In this document: positions 25,706 through 34,368 of the stretch, piece by piece
Position numbering within the stretch: position 1 is the stretch's first letter
Layout of the letters: every line of letters begins with the position of its first letter
From: Flavobacterium succinicans
GTDB taxonomy: Bacteria; Bacteroidota; Bacteroidia; Flavobacteriales; Flavobacteriaceae
Reading direction: 5' to 3'
DNA: 57,313 bases
Assembly (NCBI RefSeq): GCF_001662485.1
Contig: NZ_JMTM01000007.1
Coordinates: forward strand, 1-57,313
The notes under the pieces: model-generated
Database searches by the model: none
Seen by the model: the letters and a program-made list of their open reading frames with translations, nothing else
Told to the model about the DNA's origin: nothing
Program-made: the position numbers and the translations under genes

Positions 25706-26703
25706 TGGTGTACTTTTGGTTGATTAAACATCAAACTCCACCAACCCACGGTTCTTCCTAGTGCTTCCGTAAAAGCTTCCCTACGCTTAGCTGTCGTAAA
25801 GGCATTACTAAATCGAATGATCGTCAAAAGCAACGTTATTGCATGCCATTTGAAACGATCTTTTAAAGCGGGATTGGCATTTTTTACGCGCCATACATAC
25901 CAACCGTTACGTACGACCATTTTGCCGTACTGATATTGATTCGGGCGACCAGATACTGCGTGATAATGGTTCAACTTTGCCGCGGTATTGAGGTATAACT
26001 TACCTTTTTTAGCTACTCTCAGACAAAAATCGGCATCTTCGTACAAGCCATAGCCTTCAAAATAAGTAGAAAATTGAAACGTTTCAAAAACAACTTTCTT
26101 AAAAGAGGAAACCCCTCCCATTAGTTGCTCAACTTCATATACTTTCCCACTGGGTGGCAAAAAACCCACACTTCTTCCGTGCGAAAACAAAGAAGAAAAC
26201 CCTGGAGGACAATCACTATCTAAACCTATTTTTTTTCTTACTACAAAACGACTTCCGTCTTTTCGTTTCCATCCATCAAAATAGAACTCATTTATTTTTG
26301 GCTCGTAGCTAGGTTCAACATCTTCCCATTTCGTTTCATTATGAATATATCCTCCAACTCCGAGAGCCTCTGGGAATTTTTTGTAAGTCTTTAACAATTC
26401 CTCAAAATATTCTTTTTCTAAAACCGTATCATCGTCTAAAAAGCAAACAATTTCTATGTCCGCACTTACTTTGGCAATACCAAAATTGCGTTGCTTGGTC
26501 AATCCTCTTTGTTCTTTGCTTACTAAAAAATAGTGCAGTTTTTCGAAATGATTGCGTTCCAAAGCCTGTTGCGTTGCGTCATTTGTTGACCCATCAATAA
26601 TCAGAATTTCATCGGGATATAAAGTTTGTTCCTGAACCGATTGCAACAATTGTAGCAAGGATTTAGGACGTTGATAAGTACAGATGATGAGCGAAATTTT
26701 CAT
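25702..26703 (-). CDS. Glycosyltransferase family 2
   Basis: A 333-aa GT-A transferase: ICTYQRPKSLLQLLQSV, IIDGST (36-40), RGLTKQRNFGI and the metal-binding FLDDDT (D90-D92). Later FEGYGLYEDADF supplies the ED catalytic-base motif, and a HYHAVSGRP histidine motif follows. It overlaps the next gene by 4 nt (ATGA). Confidence 0.88.
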   Translation of the reverse strand: MKISLIICTYQRPKSLLQLLQSVQEQTLYPDEILIIDGSTNDATQQALERNHFEKLHYFLVSKEQRGLTKQRNFGIAKVSADIEIVCFLDDDTVLEKEYFEELLKTYKKFPEALGVGGYIHNETKWEDVEPSYEPKINEFYFDGWKRKDGSRFVVRKKIGLDSDCPPGFSSLFSHGRSVGFLPPSGKVYEVEQLMGGVSSFKKVVFETFQFSTYFEGYGLYEDADFCLRVAKKGKLYLNTAAKLNHYHAVSGRPNQYQYGKMVVRNGWYVWRVKNANPALKDRFKWHAITLLLTIIRFSNAFTTAKRREAFTEALGRTVGWWSLMFNQPKVHQ

Positions 26704-26708
26704 TTTCC

Positions 26709-27449
26709 TTATTTTGATGCAATAAATATTAAATTATTGTAACCTTTTTTTCGATCATATTTCCCTCCTTTTAACAATGAAAATTCCTCTAAAGAATAAA
26801 TTTCAATCTCTTTAAATCCTGCCGCTTCCAAATCCATTTGCAATCCTTTTTTTGTATAATAATAGCCAGGAACCTTGAATCCATTGAATCCCGTATTTCT
26901 ATTGCCAACGCTATCTCCTAAAATAAAAGAAAAAAGATTTCTTACTTTAAAATACAAGGTTTTCTTTTGGGTTCCTATTTGATTATGGACTGTACCTACT
27001 ACAACGGCATCTTTGTTTAAAATCCTCAAAGTATTTTTAAAAATCCCAATTCTTTTTTTCCTTTCTGGCACATAGGTTAGCATACTGTTCAAAAGCGTAA
27101 CCATATCAAATGGATTACTTTCTTGAGTATACTCATAAGCATCACAAACTAAGGTCTCGGTTTTGGCATCAATATCCCAAAGCTTTAGATTTTCTCTACA
27201 CTTTAAAATCATATTTTCTGATATATCTGAAGCTATAATTTGATTGGGATGAAATAGTTCATTAATTGATTTAATTTCTCTTCCAGTACCACAACCAAAC
27301 ACCTTCACCCTTTTAATTGGTCCAACTTTAGCATATCTTTCTTTGGCTTTTTCAAATAAAAAAGCTTCAAAATTGGAAATGTTTTTAGAGATATCTTGAG
27401 TAGCGATAATCATTTCGTTTTCCCAAAACAATTTATTTTCTATTTTCAT
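26709..27449 (-). CDS. Class I SAM-dependent methyltransferase
   Basis: A 246-aa Rossmann-fold methyltransferase with motif I VKVFGCGTGRE (48-58), an acidic end of strand two (IASDIS) and the ETLVCDAYEY and VTLLNSML motifs. Located among glycosyltransferases, it probably O- or N-methylates a sugar or nucleotide sugar, but the substrate is unknown. It overlaps the upstream FemAB-like gene by 17 nt. Confidence 0.82.
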   Translation of the reverse strand: MKIENKLFWENEMIIATQDISKNISNFEAFLFEKAKERYAKVGPIKRVKVFGCGTGREIKSINELFHPNQIIASDISENMILKCRENLKLWDIDAKTETLVCDAYEYTQESNPFDMVTLLNSMLTYVPERKKRIGIFKNTLRILNKDAVVVGTVHNQIGTQKKTLYFKVRNLFSFILGDSVGNRNTGFNGFKVPGYYYTKKGLQMDLEAAGFKEIEIYSLEEFSLLKGGKYDRKKGYNNLIFIASK

Positions 27450-28518
27450 GTTTTCTTTTAATTACGGTTAAAAAACTACCAATTCTATGCTTATGTTTTT
27501 TTAAATTCACTTTAAAAAACAAATATATTTTAAAATAAAAAGGGTTCAAAATCCAATGATGTTTAGATCCTTGAAAATATACCGATTCTGAATTAAAACC
27601 CGATTTAAATCGCTGCACTCCAACAGATCCGCCCAAAGAAATATTATACCCATCATAGCCCTTTTGAAAAGACAACTTAATTGCTTCCCAATGCAATAAA
27701 TGCCCCACATACAAATCAGGTTTTTCTTTTTGAGTCCCTCCTAAAATATAGGTAAAATGATTCCCTGCTTTAATGATTAAGAGTGATCCTTTGATGACAT
27801 TGCCTGAACTCGCAACTAAAAATTTTGCGTGATTTTTTTGAATTAAATGAATCAAAGTATCTTTAATTGCCCTCCATTCTCTTACGCTATACTTTCTGCT
27901 TTTGGCATTTTCGATGCAAATTTGGTAAGCACTTTCAATATCATGCTCGTGGGTCACAGCTTTTACTATGAGGTTGTTTTTCAATGCTTTTCGGATATAC
28001 CTTCTTGGAGATAATTTCAAATCGGTTAGCAAATGATTTTCTGAAGCATATTTTTTTAAATCCACCCAATTAAGTCCACTAGAGGAATAAACATGATGGA
28101 ATAGATGCCCTGAAGAAGCAGTAGTTAAAAATTCTAACTTTGATGTTTCAGCCATAACATGAGGGTTTTCATAAGAGGCCAAGGGCAAAGTAATATGACA
28201 ATAACACGATTTATGGAAAGTAGCTCTATTTACAACGTGTTGAATCAGTGCATTTAATTCCTTTTCAAATCCGACACTGACTATGGGGCCATACGGAATT
28301 ATATAAAATTTTAAAAACAAAGCTTTTGCAATTACAGCTCCAAAGCCCCCCACTATTTCTCCCTTATGTAAAACAATACACACTTCATAATCAAAATTAT
28401 AGGTTTCGTAAGAGTTTAACCAATCGGACAACAACAAATGACTTCCTCTATCATTGGTTTGCACATAGTGATCCCATTTTGACAACCAATCAACATCTTT
28501 TGTAAATAAAAACTCCAT
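27433..28518 (-). CDS. FemAB/GNAT-like acyl- or aminoacyltransferase
   Basis: A 361-aa protein with two GNAT-like halves. The C-terminal half has GSLLIIKAGNHFTYILGGT, GHLLHWEAIKLSFQKGYDGYNISLGG and VGVQRFKSGFN, the 'G-L-x-R-F-K-x-G-F' region typical of FemAB and related peptidoglycan-bridge or EpsG-type transferases. In a glycan locus it may attach an amino acid or acyl group to an amino sugar; this is inference. It overlaps its neighbours on both sides. Confidence 0.75.
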   Translation of the reverse strand: MEFLFTKDVDWLSKWDHYVQTNDRGSHLLLSDWLNSYETYNFDYEVCIVLHKGEIVGGFGAVIAKALFLKFYIIPYGPIVSVGFEKELNALIQHVVNRATFHKSCYCHITLPLASYENPHVMAETSKLEFLTTASSGHLFHHVYSSSGLNWVDLKKYASENHLLTDLKLSPRRYIRKALKNNLIVKAVTHEHDIESAYQICIENAKSRKYSVREWRAIKDTLIHLIQKNHAKFLVASSGNVIKGSLLIIKAGNHFTYILGGTQKEKPDLYVGHLLHWEAIKLSFQKGYDGYNISLGGSVGVQRFKSGFNSESVYFQGSKHHWILNPFYFKIYLFFKVNLKKHKHRIGSFLTVIKRKHENRK

Positions 28519-30137
28519 TAATTTATTGTTCTAAACTTTATAGTAGTCGGCAGTATAACATATATCTTCCCATTGGTATCAACATCCAATTCAATATTTT
28601 CAGCAGGCTTCCAATACTCAACCCACTCTTGTAAAGTAGGATTCCAAATCGATTTATTTTGAATTTCTTGACTTAACCCTTTAAAATTTTGAGCCACTAT
28701 TGGATCAATCGTAGTAGGCGTGCCGAACAATTTGCCCCTATGATACGACAAAGGAACGGAAAAATAGGTATGCGCTATACAAACGCCTTTTTCTTTTATT
28801 AATACATCAATATTTTCACGACACAACGCCTTTTTAAAATCTACCATTTCTAGCGTTTGAAAAACACAAAACTCCTTCTCGAAAAGCTTATGTTTAAAAA
28901 AAACTGGTTGGTATTTTGCTAAAGGATAAGGTTTGTTTTTAGTGCTATTCCAAAGTAAAAAAACTTTGAAAAGCTGATATACTAAAGCACTTCCATTTTT
29001 AAATAATGCTCTGAGTTGGCCAAAATCTTTTTGATATACTACTTTCTTAAAATGTCCCGCAACTTTTCGGTATTGACTCAATATTTTGGGATGTCCGTAA
29101 AAATGAAACACGATGTTTTTAATCATCAATTGTGCTTTCTTGTAAATCCCAAAGCCTTTAGCCCCCTTCCAGAAGCTTCCTAGAGTAAAATGCTGGGGAT
29201 TCAATTGGTTGATCACGCCTTGTGTAGCTGTCCCAGAATCGATATAATTCCAAAGATTTTGAATGTTTTTATCCTTCAAATTTGCTTCATACTCGCGATT
29301 AGCCATAGTATGTTGGGCATACAATGAAAAATTATAAGGCTGATACCCATGATCAATCCAAGTGGTGAGGTCGGGAAAAGGAGGACAAAAACTAAAAAAC
29401 TCCCCTCGACTTTCCGCTGGAGAACGCAAGGATTGCGTCAACGAATGATAACACAATTCATGTCCATCTTGCCGCCAAAGTTCCAGTTCGGCTGCATCAT
29501 GCTCATAGGAGGCATTTTCAGTTCGTTTTGAAAAATGATTTATGAAAAATCCTTTCGTTACTTTGATATTATTTTCTTTAAAAAACTGTCTTTGCAGTAC
29601 TAAATTTTCAGCGGTATCAAAATCGCAATGGTCCGTAAAGCATACAATGGCTGAAAAGGGAATTTTTGACCGGCTAAATTCAATGGCATTTTGTTTAGCA
29701 AACAACAAGGATAATGAGGGTAAGTTTGTGAAATTAGGAGTTACCTGCCTTAAAACTCTATCATTACTTGGATTAGTGTATTCCGTGATTGTAGCCGCAT
29801 ACTGTGGGTTAAAGCGCCATAAGAGTACGGATTTATTTTTTTGATGCACTTCCCATAGTCCCTCTAAAACATTGGCTTGTACCAATGTCCCATCATTTAA
29901 TTTGATAATTTTGGGACAAAATGCATTGGCTACCCAATCCCTATCAGACTTGATCCATTGGTAATCATGGGACCGATAGTACGCAATAGGTATTGTAAAT
30001 TTGATTTCTAAATCAAAAAACATGAGTTCAGTAGACAAAAACGGCTCAAGCGACAGGCTTACTTTATGGGGTTGACTATTGTCGTAAACCACTTGTTTTG
30101 TTGCTGTAGGTAAAACAATAGAAATGGAGTGTATCAA
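28518..30137 (-). CDS. Polysaccharide-deacetylase-like protein, function uncertain
   Basis: A 539-aa protein without a clear signal peptide. The centre contains VCFTDHCDFDT followed by GFFINHFSK and ELELWRQDGHELCYHSLTQS, which looks like the NodB-type core (acidic pair, HxxxH-type metal site) with a modified first motif. N- and C-terminal thirds are not recognisable. It shares a 1-nt overlap with the FemAB-like gene. Possible roles are deacetylation of a glycan or a binding role; I cannot decide. A TATATTTG box upstream (30222-30229) suggests a new transcription start. Confidence 0.6.
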   Translation of the reverse strand: MIHSISIVLPTATKQVVYDNSQPHKVSLSLEPFLSTELMFFDLEIKFTIPIAYYRSHDYQWIKSDRDWVANAFCPKIIKLNDGTLVQANVLEGLWEVHQKNKSVLLWRFNPQYAATITEYTNPSNDRVLRQVTPNFTNLPSLSLLFAKQNAIEFSRSKIPFSAIVCFTDHCDFDTAENLVLQRQFFKENNIKVTKGFFINHFSKRTENASYEHDAAELELWRQDGHELCYHSLTQSLRSPAESRGEFFSFCPPFPDLTTWIDHGYQPYNFSLYAQHTMANREYEANLKDKNIQNLWNYIDSGTATQGVINQLNPQHFTLGSFWKGAKGFGIYKKAQLMIKNIVFHFYGHPKILSQYRKVAGHFKKVVYQKDFGQLRALFKNGSALVYQLFKVFLLWNSTKNKPYPLAKYQPVFFKHKLFEKEFCVFQTLEMVDFKKALCRENIDVLIKEKGVCIAHTYFSVPLSYHRGKLFGTPTTIDPIVAQNFKGLSQEIQNKSIWNPTLQEWVEYWKPAENIELDVDTNGKIYVILPTTIKFRTIN

Positions 30138-30221
30138 AATATGGCAGGATTATTCAAAAAAAGAGCTTGTTGGGTTTGATTTCTTAAAGGCAATCAAAGT
30201 CATGCTAACTTAAATAAAACA

Positions 30222-30229
30222 CAAATATA
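30222..30229 (-). promoter_or_regulatory. -7 box upstream of the deacetylase-like gene
   Basis: TATATTTG on the minus strand, about 85 nt before the ATG at 30137. No clear -33 partner. Confidence 0.35.
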
Positions 30230-30327
30230 CAAAAGTGTACAGAAGTGGTATCGCTTTTCAAAATCACAAAATTTTCAAGGTAACTTAATCCAATACAAAA
30301 AACGAAGATTAATTTAAACTATAGTCA

Positions 30328-30697
30328 TTATCCGTTTTGATCTCTTAATTGTTTCGACCAAAACAGACTTACTTTCCATTGTCTTTGGAAAGTGGAAAAA
30401 TAACGAAAAGGGTTTTTAATCTTTTGCAAGCGATAAAATTTAAAAAAAAGTATGGTTTTGTATCCTAAAATTTGTTCTTGGCTATTGTGTTTCATGATGC
30501 AAAACCTTTGGGAATTCGTTCCACTTCACAAACTCTTCACAATCTTCATGACACCAAGCTACTTTTTTATCAGGAAATTGCATGGCTAATTGCATCAATA
30601 CCGAAGCTATTGACTTTGATGATTCAAAGTCAATGACCTCTAGATTATCCGATGTAACCCGACTAACTTGTCTAGTATTATGATAGATAACAATCAC
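30328..30697 (-). pseudogene. Collapsed glycosyltransferase remnant
   Basis: Two overlapping reading frames. A 71-aa frame (30482-30697) resembles the N terminus of a flavobacterial family of glycosyltransferases that I recall (opening MIVIYHN, then FPDKKVAWCHEDC and a stop after VLHHETQ). A second, 55-aa frame (30328-30495) ends in NPFRYFSTFQRQWK and SLFWSKQLRDQNG, which looks like the basic, aromatic C terminus of such an enzyme. The catalytic middle (normally some 250-350 residues) is absent. The simplest reading is an internal deletion with loss of frame. The ATG overlaps the stop of the next upstream gene. Confidence 0.55.
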
Positions 30698-31845
30698 TAT
30701 TTACTAATTATAGATTCATAAAAATCAATATTCTGTTGGGCAATTTGCTGGATATCAAAAGTAGATTCCACTCTTTGTCTGGCTGCATGTCCAATTTTTT
30801 TACAAAGATTCTGATTATCTAAAAGTGTTACAATATGCTTGGCAAACTCGGCGTGGTTTGCAGGCGGTACCAAAAAACCACTTTCTCCATCTACAATCAA
30901 TTCTTGAGACCATCCAAAATCATTACATACTACTGGTTTTTGCATAGCCATAGCTTCAATCGTTACCATGCCAAACGTTTCAGCAAAGCTAGGAAAAACA
31001 CATACATTGGCTTTTCTAATACACTCTTGTACGTTAGCATAGGGCATCTTTCCCAAATACGAAACTTGCTCAAGGTCAACCTCTTCAAATTCTTTTTTCA
31101 GTAATTCCCAAGTGGACGAAGATTGCGTTTGAATATCTGCAGCATCACTTCCAATAAGTACCAATCGAGCTTCTGGAATTGCTTCTCTCACTTTATTAAA
31201 AATTGCAGGTAGCTCTAACACTCCTTTTTTTCGAATAATCGTACCAACATATAAAATTAGTCCTTTTTCATAAAGCAAAGGGAAATCATTTTTAAACTCA
31301 TGCTGGTTTATCCCATTATAAATAACCTTACTGCTTTTGCGGGCAAGTCCAAACAATTCCTTTGTCACATCAGCGGCAAAAGCTGTTGGAGCTACAAAAG
31401 CGGTAGCTCGCATGATGGCTAATTTCTCAAACCAATAATTTTTTCGTTTTTGCTTTCTTTTTTCCAAATGACAAAAATAGGTATCACTCCCGTGAAAACG
31501 AATCACTAATGGCGCTTTCAGATTCATAAAAGCTGTAATTCCTGTCCAATCTGGCGCTTCAATCAAATCAATTTTTTCTGAAACAATATGTTTATTGAGA
31601 TATCTTTGAATAAATTTTCGATGGCAATACCACCCCAATATCTTATATTTTTGAGTCTTTAATAAGTGTATTCTAATTCCAGCTTCCTCAAAAACAGCCG
31701 CTTCACTTTGCCCGTACACAAAAACAGAAACTTGGACTCCTTTTGTAACTAAAGCCTCTACCAAATTCTGGATACTTGTGCCAATTCCCGCAGCATGCAA
31801 TACACGAGGATGAGGATATTCAGGAGTTAAAAAAGCGATGTGCAT
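30697..31845 (-). CDS. Glycosyltransferase family 4
   Basis: A 382-aa GT-B enzyme: TPEYPHPRVLHAAGIGTSI (acceptor-domain glycine loop), LVIRFHGSD, YVGTIIRKKGVLELP, LVLIGSDAAD and the E-x7-E segment ETFGMVTIEAMAMQKPVV, then SQELIVDGESG. Complete and typical. Located between a collapsed transferase remnant and a terminator-like palindrome. Confidence 0.88.
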   Translation of the reverse strand: MHIAFLTPEYPHPRVLHAAGIGTSIQNLVEALVTKGVQVSVFVYGQSEAAVFEEAGIRIHLLKTQKYKILGWYCHRKFIQRYLNKHIVSEKIDLIEAPDWTGITAFMNLKAPLVIRFHGSDTYFCHLEKRKQKRKNYWFEKLAIMRATAFVAPTAFAADVTKELFGLARKSSKVIYNGINQHEFKNDFPLLYEKGLILYVGTIIRKKGVLELPAIFNKVREAIPEARLVLIGSDAADIQTQSSSTWELLKKEFEEVDLEQVSYLGKMPYANVQECIRKANVCVFPSFAETFGMVTIEAMAMQKPVVCNDFGWSQELIVDGESGFLVPPANHAEFAKHIVTLLDNQNLCKKIGHAARQRVESTFDIQQIAQQNIDFYESIISK

Positions 31846-31881
31846 AGTATAGCGGTAATATATTTATATTCTTTTGCGTTT

Positions 31882-31918
31882 TTAACCCTTTCAGGGTTTG
31901 GAACTCTGAAAGAGTTAA
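31882..31918. repeat. Palindrome of the CTTTCAG...CTGAAAG family
   Basis: TTAACCCTTTCAGGGTT and AACTCTGAAAGAGTTAA pair with two mismatches around a 3-nt loop, between a GT4 gene and an SGNH gene. Relatives are at 37631, 37763, 38939, 40862 and 56969. Could act as a terminator or attenuator. Confidence 0.65.
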
Positions 31919-31923
31919 CTCAA

Positions 31924-32802
31924 TTAATTAAAAAAATCCTTTAAAATTCGAGCCGTAAACAATCTCGCTCCAGCATCATTCAAATGCCCACAAGAAGAAA
32001 AATATTGGTCCTCTAGTACTACATTTTCATAATTGTGAATTTCTGGATATAATTTTTTTACTTTATCAAAATAATTCATTCCTTTTGTGTTTTCACATAT
32101 TGGAGTCATTATGGGGATAAACTTAATACCGTTCTGTTTACAAAGTTGCTTAATTTCTTCGTAGTATTGGTTTTTTGGTAAAGGTTTTAAGTTGTCCAAA
32201 TTATTTTTCATGTTAGCATTCGGTTTCTTACCCAAAGGATAATAGCCTTTGTTTTCCATAAGCGAAGTCTTCTTTCCAATAGCTGTAAAAAAAACTTCCC
32301 GTACTCCAATTTTGGCGTCATATTTTACATAACGGTAAAAAGGAATATAATACAACTCCATAAAATCGGTTTCGTTTTCAAAATGGGTTTTGATGGTTTC
32401 GGATTCGTGAAGAAACGGCAAAAATTTCGCCGCTATTCCTTCCGCTTGATGGTCGTTTGACAAATTCAAATCGGCTTCTAAGATGACATTTTTAATTTGA
32501 TAATTGCGCTCCAACATCAATTTAAGCAATAACGAAGCTTCGAACAAATGGCCACCACTCATCCCGTAATTAAAGGTTTTTAATCCTTTGTCTACAAACA
32601 TTTGGGAAACAAAATGATTGTTCGCCCTTGATGATCCCAGAATCACCACATCATACTTTTCGTCTTTAGAATTGAAGACTTTTTCAATTTTCCCTCTATT
32701 CGTGGATTGCAAAAAAACTTTGGTGTAACCAAAATCTAATACTACAGCGATAAATACTGTTAGTAATCCTATTTTTAAAATGTATAGTAAAAATTTTTTC
32801 AT
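31924..32802 (-). CDS. SGNH-hydrolase-like protein (O-acetylation partner)
   Basis: A 292-aa protein with one N-terminal membrane segment (about 5-24) and a periplasmic domain. ILGSSRANNHF (nucleophile region, S57/S58) and the C-terminal CGHLNDAGA (Asp/His) match the SGNH block I and block V pattern; NYGMSGG may supply the Gly block. Together with the MBOAT gene at 34660 it resembles AlgI/AlgJ-type or DltB/DltD-type O-acetylation pairs, where the membrane enzyme passes acetyl groups to the periplasmic one. The two genes are separated by the GIY-YIG repeat array. Confidence 0.72.
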   Translation of the reverse strand: MKKFLLYILKIGLLTVFIAVVLDFGYTKVFLQSTNRGKIEKVFNSKDEKYDVVILGSSRANNHFVSQMFVDKGLKTFNYGMSGGHLFEASLLLKLMLERNYQIKNVILEADLNLSNDHQAEGIAAKFLPFLHESETIKTHFENETDFMELYYIPFYRYVKYDAKIGVREVFFTAIGKKTSLMENKGYYPLGKKPNANMKNNLDNLKPLPKNQYYEEIKQLCKQNGIKFIPIMTPICENTKGMNYFDKVKKLYPEIHNYENVVLEDQYFSSCGHLNDAGARLFTARILKDFFN

Positions 32803-33098
32803 TGGTGATTCTATCTTATTCCTATGTTATTTTATCTTCTATGTCAGGTCGAGCGCAGTGGAGACCCTTATTAAACAACTAATTCTCTTTAAAACAACAA
32901 TCTCGATTGCGCTCGATTTGACAACTAAATGTCATTCCTTACCCTGTCAGGTCGAGCGCAGTCGAGACCCTTTCTAACCACAAATTCTCTTGACAAACAA
33001 ACCATCTCGACTGCGCTCGATTTGACAACAAAACCTCTCGACTCAAACTGTCAGGTCGAGCGCAGTCGAGACCCTTTTTTAAACAACTAATCTTCTTA

Positions 33099-33632
33099 AT
33101 AAACAACAATCTCGACTGCGCTCGATTTGACAACAAAAAAACTCGACTCAAACTGTCAGGTCGAGCGCAGTCGAGACGCTTTTTTACAACTAATCCTCTT
33201 TATAAACAACAATCTCGACTGCGCTCGATTTGACAACAAAAAATCTCGACTCAAACTGTCAGGTCGAGCGCAGTCGAGACCCCTTTACTCAAACTCTTCA
33301 CCCTTATTAGGATCATATTTATAATGAGTAGCGTTTCTACATTCTGATAAATTTTGCAACCTATCAAAATTGCCATCAATCAAAGCTTGTTTTTTTAATC
33401 TACTCCACTTCTTAATTTTTTTCTCAAACTCAATTGCCTGATTAGGATCCATAAATTCTTGATAAAAAACCAATTTTACTGGTCTTCGAGAATGCGTATA
33501 AGCTTCTGGGTATTTTCCAGCATTATGTTCCATTAACCTCCTATCAATATCAGAAGTGATCCCCACATAAAGTGAATCATCTTTACAACACAAAATATAA
33601 ACATAGTAGAATTTCATAATTTATATCTTAAA
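33099..33632. repeat. Direct duplication, copy 1 (~534 bp)
   Basis: This block, with one short hairpin unit, the following arms and the GIY-YIG gene, reappears at 33835-34368 (offset 736 bp) and appears identical. At the left edge the copies differ (A versus T at 33098/33834), as they do right after the end (A versus C). Confidence 0.85.
33285..33617 (-). CDS. Single-domain GIY-YIG nuclease, copy 1
   Basis: A 110-aa protein that is essentially one GIY-YIG domain: YYVYILCC (first Tyr), SLYVGITSDIDRRLMEHN (second Tyr, catalytic Arg in DRR), THSRRPVKLVFY and the metal-binding Glu in QAIEFEKKIKKWSR. Such stand-alone proteins (often called excinuclease-like or YhbQ-like) nick or cut DNA; their role in Bacteroidota is unknown. 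The gene is flanked at 5 and 20 bp by opposite 23-bp arms (33257-33279 and 33638-33660), so it occupies the inner spacer of one array unit. Protein identical to copy 2. Confidence 0.88.
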   Translation of the reverse strand: MKFYYVYILCCKDDSLYVGITSDIDRRLMEHNAGKYPEAYTHSRRPVKLVFYQEFMDPNQAIEFEKKIKKWSRLKKQALIDGNFDRLQNLSECRNATHYKYDPNKGEEFE

Positions 33633-33834
33633 AACAATCTCGATTGCGCTCGATTTGACAACAAAACCTCTCAACTCAAACTGTCAGGTCGAGCGCAGTC
33701 GAGACCCTTATTTAACAACTAATTCTCTTTATAAACAATAATCTCGACTGCGCTCGATTTGACAACAAAAAAACTCGACTCAAACTGTCACGTCGAGCGC
33801 AGTCGAGACCCTTTTTTAACAACTAATCTTCTTT

Positions 33835-34368
33835 ATAAACAACAATCTCGACTGCGCTCGATTTGACAACAAAAAAACTCGACTCAAACTGTCAGGTCGA
33901 GCGCAGTCGAGACGCTTTTTTACAACTAATCCTCTTTATAAACAACAATCTCGACTGCGCTCGATTTGACAACAAAAAATCTCGACTCAAACTGTCAGGT
34001 CGAGCGCAGTCGAGACCCCTTTACTCAAACTCTTCACCCTTATTAGGATCATATTTATAATGAGTAGCGTTTCTACATTCTGATAAATTTTGCAACCTAT
34101 CAAAATTGCCATCAATCAAAGCTTGTTTTTTTAATCTACTCCACTTCTTAATTTTTTTCTCAAACTCAATTGCCTGATTAGGATCCATAAATTCTTGATA
34201 AAAAACCAATTTTACTGGTCTTCGAGAATGCGTATAAGCTTCTGGGTATTTTCCAGCATTATGTTCCATTAACCTCCTATCAATATCAGAAGTGATCCCC
34301 ACATAAAGTGAATCATCTTTACAACACAAAATATAAACATAGTAGAATTTCATAATTTATATCTTAAA
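33835..34368. repeat. Direct duplication, copy 2 (~534 bp)
   Basis: Second copy of the block at 33099-33632. The 736-bp offset equals three short units plus one gene-bearing unit of the array, so the duplication respects the array register, as expected from unequal recombination between arms. Confidence 0.85.
34021..34353 (-). CDS. Single-domain GIY-YIG nuclease, copy 2
   Basis: Encodes a 110-aa protein identical to that at 33285-33617, with the same YVYIL, LYVGIT, DRR and EFEKK motif residues. It is bounded by arms at 33993-34015 and 34374-34396. No promoter box is obvious between the arm and the ATG. Sequence identity of both copies indicates a recent duplication or ongoing gene conversion. 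Confidence 0.88.
   Translation of the reverse strand: MKFYYVYILCCKDDSLYVGITSDIDRRLMEHNAGKYPEAYTHSRRPVKLVFYQEFMDPNQAIEFEKKIKKWSRLKKQALIDGNFDRLQNLSECRNATHYKYDPNKGEEFE

Noticed and set aside
33127..34060. Plus-strand open frames of 65 codons in the array (33127 and 33863)
   Set aside because: They are translations of the palindromic arms and spacers and run antisense into the nuclease genes; duplicates exist because the DNA is duplicated.
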